Positions 56,320 through 64,000 of a stretch of DNA of 64,000 nt are shown piece after piece. The notes beneath the pieces were generated by a model, which was given only the letters and a program-made list of their open reading frames with translations, was not told the DNA's origin and ran no database searches. Origin of the DNA: Anastatus disparis. Lineage: Eukaryota; Arthropoda; Insecta; Hymenoptera; Eupelmidae. How positions within the stretch are numbered: position 1 is the stretch's first letter; each line of letters starts with the position of its first letter. Location of the stretch: NCBI GenBank assembly GCA_017163975.1, contig JAFFSR010000347.1, positions 8,952,001 through 9,016,000 on the forward strand, given 5' to 3'. The translations under genes and the position numbers were made by a program.

Positions 56320-56810
56320 GAAAAATAAATATGTAAGCTTGTAATAAAACATAAATTTGTAAGCTTCTTTTAGCGACAATGAAATTTAACGACATATTAA
56401 ATAAATATTTAAAATTATTTAAACTTTTTTTCAGTAAAAATATCAAGCAACTGTACAAGCTTCTTTAGCGACAATGAAGAATAAATATGTAAGCTTTTTA
56501 TAACTGCAATGAAATATAAATTTGTAAGCTTCTATTAGCGACAATAAGAAATAAGTCTATAAAATTATTTCAGTAATAATAACAAATTAATCTGTACGCT
56601 CCTTTTAGCGGCAACAAACAATAAATTTGTATGCTTATATGAGATTTTTTCAGCGACAACAAACAATAGATCTGTATGCTTCCGCGATAGTAATGAATAA
56701 ATTTGTAAGCTTTTTTAGCGACAATGAAAAAAAAATGTACGCTTCTTTAGCGACAGTAAAAAATAAAAATGTAAGCTTCTTTTAGCTACAATAAAAAAAA
56801 ACATTCTTAA
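56320..56810. repeat. Minisatellite, core GTAAGCTTCTTTTAGCGACA
   Basis: About eleven diverged units with the core TGTAAGCTTCTTTTAGCGAC followed by AATGAAAAATAAA, spacing 35-70 bp (for example 56332, 56372, 56455, 56527, 56700, 56773). Internal minisatellites are common upstream of the 3' end in Helitron and Helentron relatives, which fits the terminus at 57311. Confidence 0.7.
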
Positions 56811-57239
56811 TGCAGCCATATATTTATATATGATAGTCTCAAGCCCAAAAATAAAAAATGCAGAGAAGCGTTTTCTTTGCATCTTCGCGATATGTATAAA
56901 ATTTATGACATAAGGAGATAAAAATATTTATTTATAATCATAATTTTCTATCATTCTATTATTCTACTTTTAATTATCCGCTCATAATTATTATTAAATA
57001 TTATTATATACAATCATAACTTGAAATTTTATTGTTATTTACTATTCTATTTTGAATTCATTTAAAAAATATATAAGTTTGATTCATTGTGAACCTTTGA
57101 ATGTCGCGTTAAACCATCTTTTTTTTTTAATTTTAATTCTGTAACTTCATATCTTATATTTTTATGTATTAATGTTATCTATTGAACTTTTTTCACATTA
57201 TAAAATTTAGATTAATTATGTCTTAATCTTCTATTTACT
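56811..57239. other. AT-rich DNA, nothing recognised
   Basis: Low-complexity AT-rich sequence between the minisatellite and the Helitron-like terminus; it may be part of the same element. Confidence 0.4.
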
Positions 57240-57263
57240 TTTAAATTGACTGTCAGCAGTGTG

Positions 57264-57310
57264 TATTCGGGGGTTTGGCGAGCGAAGCGAGCAGGGGGAA
57301 CCCCCCCTAG

Positions 57311-57311
<1 letters not shown>
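57264..57311 (+). mobile_element. Helitron-like 3' terminus
   Basis: GC-rich block in AT-rich surroundings: a CGGGGGTTTGGCGAGC arm, GAAGCGAGCAGGGGGAACC, then CCCCCTAG followed by T. GGGGGTT and AACCCCC can form a stem directly before CTAG, and insertion is before T. A short hairpin followed by CTAG|T is the diagnostic 3' end of Helitrons. The 5' end (TC) was not located, and no Rep or helicase domain is readable in the window. Confidence 0.6.
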
Positions 57312-57341
<30 letters not shown>

Positions 57342-57863
57342 TTGGTAATAAATCGGCTTTGTTCCAAATGCTTCGAATAACACTAATTTAAAAATTCAGT
57401 TCATGAAAAAATATATAAAAGAGTTGATATTTAAATTAGAACAGGACAAAAATAAATAACCTATTTTGAAACAAAATTTTTAAGGATTTGCTTTAGATTT
57501 ACTTTATTGATAGAAAATAGTTTGAAAATAAATTTCGTTTTTTTCCATATGAATAAATATAAGAATTGTTTGTTATCCCTAGCAAAAAAATAAAATATTT
57601 GAAAATGTTTAAATTTTTTTAAAACGTTTTAAAACAGTTTATAAGAGTAAAATTTAGGACATCTAAAACCGTCAGTAGTTATTATGGTACCATGGACCGT
57701 CAAAACAAACCCCCACCTTACTACCTTAGAGGTGACTGACCCGAGGATCATTAACCTCTAAGAAGGTAGAGTAGGGGTTGTTGAGACGGAACATGATACC
57801 CCGGAAATAAATAAAAAATTTAAACAAATAAAACACTGTTTTTAAATTAAAAAATTTATAATT

Positions 57864-57893
<30 letters not shown>
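57312..57893. other. AT-rich DNA with (TA)n tracts and one hairpin
   Basis: (TA)n at 57311-57336 and 57865-57891. The hairpin element at 57675-57802 is listed separately. Near 57361 the bases read GGCTTTGTTCCAAATGCTTCG, close to 20547 (GCTTTGTTCCAAATGTTTCT); on the minus strand both give IRSIWNKAD/LRNIWNKAD, perhaps shreds of one lost coding element. Confidence 0.4.
57675..57802. repeat. Hairpin element (GGTACCATGGACCGTC / GACGGAACATGATACC)
   Basis: The two halves pair with few mismatches over about 50 bp: CAAACCCCCACCTTACTACC against GGTAGAGTAGGGGTTG, and CTTAGAGGT against ACCTCTAAG, leaving a loop of about 20 bp around GACTGACCCGAGGATC. GC-richer than the flanks. MITE or hairpin-RNA-like; I see no terminal duplication. 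Confidence 0.6.
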
Positions 57894-57894
<1 letters not shown>

Positions 57895-58932
57895 GACAGG
57901 TCGTTATTTCCCGAAACTTACTGAGCATCGCTCCCAACCCTTAGATCGATGTGTTTATACTAAAAACTGAAAAAGCAGCTGGAATACCTCGTTGGGATAG
58001 AGATTTAACCTTGCCGAATCGCAAAAAACCGTATTTTTTATGGTTTTTTCTTATTTTTCTTTTTTCTACATACAGCTATGACTGAAAAAATTTTTTTGAG
58101 ACCCTGTTTCACACTTTTTCTATAGCCGTAAGTTAAAATAATATCTAATGGGGTGATTTTAGAGCCGAAAAATATTTTTTTTCCGAATTGTTGCTCTTGA
58201 AATATTGAAAAATTTTACTCAAACGGGTTTATTCTCGTGTATTTTGAGGTTAAAAGCACTTTATAATTTTTTTTCATTCAAACAACCAACATAACTTTAA
58301 AGTAGGCTTAAAGATCTTCAATTTTCTTTTTTATAAAAGTTTCTAGGTGCTTCTCATACTGAGATATGGCCATTTGAATTTGATAGGAAATTCGTAGAAT
58401 AAAATCTGTAAACATCGTGACCATGCAATTGACTATCAACTCCCTCTGATCACAAATCCAGTTTCAAAGCACGTAGAAATGGTCTAAGTAAAGCAAAATG
58501 AAGGTCTCAATTTTAACAAAAAAGTGGTGCTAGGTGTCTTTCACACAGTCAGAGTTATGAAATTAGTAAATACCCATATAGAAATAATTTTCGTAAATAT
58601 CTATAAATATCTGTAAATATCTCTAAATATCTCTAAATAACTGGAAATAATTAATAAAAAGTATTGAGACTAAAACATTAATAAAAGTTATTTACCCTTA
58701 TTTATTATTATTTACAATTATTTATAGCTATTTAGTTATTTACGATTACTGATTTTAAAAGTTTTTTACTATTATTTACGAACACTTACAGTAACTTACT
58801 CTTGATTACTATTATTTACTATTATTTACAATTTTCAAAATTTTTAGGTAAGTAAATAGTTTATTGTTATTTATAATTATATACGATGATTTACAGTTAT
58901 TTATAGCTATTTACTTTCGTTGTCTTAGATAA

Positions 58933-59394
58933 TTTTTCGGAGCGTGGGTCAACGGTGATGGTCCCGGTCGTATTTTTCGTATTGACAGAAGACTCAATGC
59001 TCAAGTGTACGTGAACCTTCTTGAAAATGAGCTTCTGCCAAGTTTACGAGAACGATACGCAGACGATGAGGTGCCAATTTATATAGTGGAGGATAATAGT
59101 CCTATACATACCACACATATAGTGCGTGATTGGTACGCAGCGCATCCCCAGCTTCAGAGATTTGACTGGCCACCACGTTCACTAGATCTCAACATCATCG
59201 AGAATGTCTGGTCATATATGGTGAAAGGATGGACACCTGGAATGGCACGAAATCGTGAGCAGCTCGTGGAACTCGTTCAAGAAGCATGGACTGCCTTATT
59301 TGATAATCCAGAATATTTTTATAATTTATGCGATTCTATCCCACGAAGATTGCAGAAAGTGATAGATAATGAAGGTGGATTTATTGATTATTGA
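58933..59394 (+). pseudogene. Tc1/mariner-type transposase, C-terminal part
   Basis: Open from 58933 to TGA at 59394, about 153 codons. It contains FGAWVNGDGPG, then IYIVEDNSPIHTT (second catalytic Asp region) and FDWPPRSLDLNIIENVWSYM with the third acidic residue in the usual D-W/P-S-x-D-L-N-x-I-E-N-x-W context. The first Asp and the DNA-binding N-terminus are missing: upstream in frame is a stop at 58930, and the sequence there is the inverted arm. No ATG begins the fragment. No internal stop, so truncation is the only visible damage. Confidence 0.85.
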
Positions 59395-59813
59395 TTTTTG
59401 ATGACTTTATTTTAGAAAAGATTAAGAAATCTATTAAATTTTTATTTTGAATTTTTTTTAAGCTTTGTTTGCACACTGCACATGCGCAAGCAGCGCACAA
59501 AATACACCTGTTGTGATTTCATAAAAGTAGTTCATAAGATTTAAAATTATAAAAGTTTTATGTATTATTATTTAAGGTTTTGAATAAAGATATGATATAA
59601 GAAATTTTGCTTCATTTTATAATTTTAAAGTCATTTATAATCATTAAAACGTAGTTCCAAGTTAACATTTTTATATAATTATATATTTCAAAGAATAATT
59701 TAAAAATTTTGTTATTATAAAGTTTTCAAAGTATTTATAGTTATATCAAATATAAATGAAGTGCCTAAAATATATAATGTTAAAAAAATATTTTTCAATA
59801 CATTTTAAGTTTG

Positions 59814-60108
59814 CAGTATTGGTTGTATTAAAGAAATGTTAAATTTTTAAATAACAAACACTCGTCAAGAAATTTAAAGTTTGAAATTCTTCCTTGTTCA
59901 GTCAAATTTGTATCCAGTAATAATTTATATCCTTCCGGATGCAAGATAGGATATTTAAACAAAAGCATACCGGAACGAGTCCATTCATTTACTCAGTAGT
60001 TAATTAATAAGCATTCCTGTAGAAAGAAATGAGGTGCATCTCTTGCTTCAACTGTTTGCAAGCAAAGAAGCTGCAGTTTCCTTGTTTCACAGTTCATCAA
60101 CTCCTCGA
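59814..60108 (+). repeat. Direct repeat, unit 1
   Basis: Shares ATAACAAACACTCGTCAAGA, TGGAACGAGTCCATTxATTTA-like, TAGTTAATTAATAAGCATTC and TTGCTTCAACTGTTTGCAAG blocks with 60592-60890, at roughly 85 percent by eye. No coding. Confidence 0.75.
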
Positions 60109-60591
60109 CTAATTTATAATTTTAAGTATGAAATTTCATACCAATAGCTTTTATGGATTCACAATAAATAAATAAAAATAAAAATTTAATAAGTAAGAAA
60201 TTAATTTCAAATTTGATTGGAGACGATGGGTTAATAAAATTATGAAATCATAAAAAGCTTTGATTATGTAAACAAGTATTCATAGGAAACACACATTATT
60301 TCATGTTAATTGTATGTAATCTAATATAATTATTATTCAAAAATATTAATAATTTAATCAAATATTCTCAAGTGTTATAAAGCATAAGACTTGTGGATCA
60401 TGTCATTTTTTTAATTAAATCATGTCTAAAAGTATAATATTTGTAATAATTAAAAAATTAATATTAAAAAGTAAATTATGTTTTGGAATCATAAATAATG
60501 CTGAAGCTGTTAAAATTAGATAGCAGGTGCAAGCTACCAACAGAGTAAAATAGAGTCAAATTCCTTTATTTGCCATTAACGGAACCATGGA

Positions 60592-60890
60592 TGCTGTATT
60601 GGTTATATCGAGGAGATGTAAATATTGGAATACTGGAATAACAAACACTCGTCAAGAAATTTAAAGTTTACAATTCAGGGGTCAAATTTATATCCAGTAA
60701 AAAATTATATTCTTGCGGATACAAGGTAGAATATTTAAACAGAAGCATACTGGAACGAGTCCATTTATTTACTGAGTAGTTAATTAATAAGCATTCGTTC
60801 AGAACGAAATGAGATGCATGTCTTGCTTCAACTGTTTGCAAGCGAAGAAGTTACAGTTTCCTTGTTTCTCAGTTTATCAACTCCTCGATA
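60592..60890 (+). repeat. Direct repeat, unit 2
   Basis: Second copy of 59814-60108. TATCGAGGAG (60613) and CTCCTCGATA (60881) lie inverted near its ends, which may be a terminal inverted repeat of a small element. Confidence 0.7.
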
Positions 60891-60979
60891 AGTTGCAGAT
60901 ACTGAAGTTGATCTGGGCCATGATGCTGCTGTTAAAATAGCTATTAATGGAGCTCGTATACATAACTCTGATTCATACG

Positions 60980-62721
60980 CTGGTAACACAATCTGTTGCA
61001 AGCACGATTGTGCAGAACTTGCGTGGTCTGTTTCCACATTTTAATCCATATCTCCTGAAATTTAACTGCGACTGAAACGTGCGTCAGATTTGTAACAGAT
61101 TGCCAATCGAAACGTGCGATTCTAAGATAAGAATGAACACGCAAACTTGCTGCAGAATTGAAGCAGTCTTCCGTAAGAATCTTACAGCAGCACATTGCTC
61201 AAGAATTACATAAGAATGACATAAGTTAAGTGCAATCATATGACGAGAATAAACACGCAATTTTGCAGCAGAATCGAATCAGTTTTCCGTAAGAATCTTG
61301 CAGCAGTACTTTACCCCAGAATTACATAAGAATGACATAAGTTGAGAGCAATTGTATGACGAGAATAAACACGTGAACTTGCAGCAGAATTGAAGCAGTC
61401 TTCCATAAGAATCTTGCAGCAGCACAGTTTATAGAATTTCAAAGTTAATTAATAGTTCCAAAAATTGAAGTTACTTTATAGAATAAAGATAATACATTGT
61501 ATTTTAATAAAAAATTTCCATTGTGAATATTATTAACATTTAACTAACGAGAACATGTTCATAAGAGTTGTTGACAGGTTTTAAGAAAGCAAATGTTGAA
61601 TTTAAAAATTATAATTTATAATTTAATGAAAATATAATAATTTATGATTGCGATACATTTGATGCATTTCTTTAAACTTTACGTGTTCTTACTACCGATG
61701 CCTACACCTATAGGCACATATTGACTAAAAGAAAAAAAGAAGGAACGCAAAAAACAATTGACATATGTACACAAAGGGGTGGGCGCTGATGTTATATTAT
61801 AAAATTATATACATGTAGACATTGGGGAGTAGAGAGGAGACCATTGCAGCCAACTATAAAATATAAAAAACGTAGATAAAAAATTTTTATAATATCCAAG
61901 AAAAGTTTTAAATAAATTTCTATCAGTAAAAGATGATAAATATTTTGGTTCTACATTCATACGTATTTCTGTAGTAAAGTTTTGTCGCAAGATTCTTATG
62001 CGAGATAGCTTCAAGTATGCTGTATACTTGCGTGATTATTCTTATGATGAGATTGCATTTAACTTTTGTCCTTCTGATGTAATTTTAGCGCAAATCTGCT
62101 GCATGATTCTCACATAAAACTGCTTCAATTCTGCTGTACATTTGCGTGTTTATTCTCATCATTAAAATACACTTAACTTTTGTCATATTTATGTAATTCG
62201 GGGGTAAAGTGCTGCTGCAAGATTCTTACGGAAGACTGCTTCGATTCTGCTGCAAGTTTGCATGTTTATTCTCGTCATATAATTGCACTTAACTTTTGTC
62301 ATTCTTATGTAAATCTGAGGTAAAGTGCTGCTGCAAGTTTCTGATGCAAGACTGTTTCGATTCTGTTATATGCTTGTGTACTTATTACGATTCGCAGAAC
62401 AGCACTTGACAATTTGCAATTCTTACGTAATTGTGCTGCAAAACTTTGTCGGGAATTATTTACTCAATTTTGTTGCTAGTGTCTGTAATAAGTTTTTTCC
62501 GCAAGTTTACTGCAAAATATCTTCAAGATTCTGCGCATTTTTTCCGTTCCATAAATTGCACTTTCTCTCTGTCAGAAACGTGCAATTCTGTTGCACTTAT
62601 CTGCTGTAATTTCTTTTCATAAAAAAACCCTATGGAATGCGGAAACAGACAGCACATGTTCTGCTGCAATTTTTTGATTTTCAAGAAAATTGCAGCAAAA
62701 TTGCGTTGATCATGTTACCAG
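60980..62721. mobile_element. Palindromic element with TGCAGCA-rich tandem units (CTGGTAACA ends)
   Basis: CTGGTAACA at 60980 and TGTTACCAG ending at 62721; GGTCTGTTTCCACATT pairs with GAATGCGGAAACAGAC. Each arm carries several units of about 120 bp (AGAATTGAAGCAGTCTTCCG, TAAGAATCTTGCAGCAGCAC, GACGAGAATAAACACG), forward in the left arm and inverted in the right. No gene: the 94- and 63-codon frames come from the repeats. It resembles the CCCACACAGC family in combining inverted ends with tandem units, but the termini differ. Confidence 0.7.
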
Positions 62722-62993
62722 AGTAATTGATTAATTACAACAATAATTTTATGAATCTTTAATTTATGTAAAATTTTATTAAAAATAATTGAATAAAATT
62801 ATGTAAATGTTGAAAGCAATGGTTCTGTCAACTATTATATTTAGAAGACACTCATTATGTCATACTAACTTTATTAAAATTAGTATAATTATTCATAATA
62901 GAATAATTAGAAGTTAATTCAAGCATGAAATTTGTAGATCATGTTTCTTTCAGATATATGCATATTTATATACTTAATAAATAAAAAGTTGTA
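62722..62993. other. AT-rich DNA, nothing new
   Basis: Shows weak direct similarity to 60180-60420; no gene. Confidence 0.4.
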
Positions 62994-63386
62994 TTAACGG
63001 CAGGCCGGAGTAGAACCTGATACCGACCGAGTAACAATTGAGTTGTTTGTTATTTACTCAAGTATTGAACGGTGTATCTTCAAAATAAAGGTTGATCGCA
63101 ATAGATATTATTATTATGAATATCTATGCACAAGAAAAAAAAAATCTACCGATTTGTTTTTGAGAAAAGTAAGGAACGCCGAAGTAAAAGATTATGTTTA
63201 TAATATTTTCGCGTTCCTTACTTTTCTCAAAAACAAAGCGATAGATTTTTTTTTTCTTGTGCATAAATATTTGTAATAATAATATCTATTGCGCTTAACC
63301 TTCAATTTGCAGATACCCCGTTTAATACTTGAGTAAATAACAAAAATGCCGATTAGACAAGGACAGCGAATCCGGTCTGCTCTTAA
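62994..63386. mobile_element. TTAA MITE family C, copy 4 (complete, reverse orientation)
   Basis: 393 bp from TTAA to TTAA, nearly identical to the reverse complement of 21450-21843 (GGCAGGCCGGAGTAGAACCT, TACCGACCGAGTAACAATTG, AGTAAGGAACGCCGAAGTAA). High similarity between copies 40 kb apart indicates recent mobilisation. The 77-codon frame over it is a palindrome artefact. Confidence 0.9.
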
Positions 63387-63870
63387 AACATAATTTATGT
63401 ATTACAATTGTAAATTTAAATTGTATTGAAATTAATGTAGTTAATTATTTTTAAAAAAATCATAAATTTTCTCAAAAGTTTTAATAATAAAAAATTATAA
63501 AAGTTTCATGTTATATTATTTGAGATTTTAAATAAAGAACAAATTTTGCTTCATTTTTTAATTTTATAATTATTTATAATTATTAAAATTTATTTTCAAT
63601 TCATTTTTTTGATACAATTATATATTTCGCATCATAATTCAAATTAAAATTTTGTTTTAATTCATTTTTTTTATATTATTATAAATTTGACAGGATAATT
63701 AAAAAATTTTGATGCTGTTTTACCAACAGAGTGCAATTGACGAACTTGCAAAGATTGATGATTCGAAACTCAATGTATAATTCATAGTTCGCTTACGCCA
63801 TAGACTAGATATGCGACGTTGTCATTTTAGGTACACCTTTGGAAAAAATCATTTAATGGTAAGTGTACAT
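63387..63870. other. AT-rich DNA, old duplication of about 59530-59700
   Basis: 63480-63640 resembles 59530-59700 (TTATAAAAGTTT, AAATTTTGCTTCATTTT and TATAATTATATATTTC blocks). No gene. Confidence 0.45.
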
Positions 63871-64000
63871 GCGTTTCGAAAAATTATGTAAGACAACGAA
63901 AGTAAATAACTATAAATAATTGTAAATCATCGTATATAATTATAAATAACAATAAACTATTTACTTACCTAAAAATTTTGAAAATTGTAAATGTTAAATA

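Larger units (their letters stand above)
59395..60979. other. No gene; two diverged direct repeats
   Basis: 59814-60108 and 60592-60890 are direct repeats (listed separately). 59530-59700 resembles 63480-63640 in direct orientation (ATTTTGCTTCATTTT block), and 60180-60420 weakly resembles 62740-62960 (TGTAGATCATGT / TGTGGATCATGT), so a larger old duplication is likely. Confidence 0.5.
57894..64000. mobile_element. Partial inverted-repeat element with Tc1/mariner fragment, runs off the window
   Basis: 58815-58943 is repeated inverted at 63871-64000 (AATTTTCAAAATTTTTAGGT, GTTATTTATAATTATATACG, ACTTTCGTTGTCTTA blocks). The left part from about 57894 to 58815 has no partner in the window, which would lie beyond 64000. 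Between the arms are a transposase fragment and younger repeats (direct repeats, a palindrome at 60980, a family C MITE). The left boundary next to a (TA)n tract is a guess. Confidence 0.5.

Overview
The window is strongly AT-rich eukaryotic DNA made almost entirely of transposable elements. I see no intact host gene, tRNA, rRNA or CRISPR array. The mixture (Ty3/gypsy, DIRS-like tyrosine-recombinase elements, a CR1-like LINE, Tc1/mariner fragments, many palindromic non-autonomous DNA elements, a probable Helitron end) is typical of an arthropod repeat desert. CpG is still abundant in the LTRs, which suits a weakly methylating insect better than a vertebrate. I cannot fix the species; calling it an insect is inference.

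Layout. 1-15800: simple AT-rich DNA, small inverted-repeat elements, a 3.7 kb DNA transposon (3906-7610) with ~545 bp terminal inverted repeats and a once-frameshifted transposase, and two long inverted arms (1690-1975 plus 7960-9240 against 12805-14585) that surround a satellite-bearing element. 15834-26235: palindromic elements, several nested in each other. 27222-27575: a decayed C2H2 zinc-finger reading frame. 27731-51152: probably one Ty3/gypsy retrotransposon. Its 5' LTR and primer-binding site lie at 27731-28850, its gag-pol at 42395-50027 and its 3' LTR at 50130-51152. About 13 kb of later insertions split leader from gag (palindromic elements, a DIRS-like remnant), and a 2.9 kb satellite-filled element splits pol. 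51164-51860: decayed protein-like DNA with an OB-fold flavour. 51968-56030: a nearly intact LINE on the minus strand, whose ORF1 and ORF2 share one frame and are separated by a single TGA. 56320-57311: a minisatellite followed by a Helitron-like 3' terminus. 57894-64000: a partial inverted-repeat element with a Tc1/mariner transposase fragment and other repeats nested inside; it runs off the window.

The most unusual theme is a set of non-autonomous elements ending in CCCACACAGCATG. They appear to make 2-bp target duplications, and each copy carries a different tandem satellite (about 145, 153 and 70 bp periods). Two palindromic elements carry another element inserted at, or within a few bases of, their symmetry centre, which suggests insertion at hairpin or cruciform tips. 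Several calls rest on internal proof: the uninterrupted arm of a palindrome shows the empty site of a TTAA element, and an interrupted pol reading frame shows the empty site of a CCCACACAGC element.
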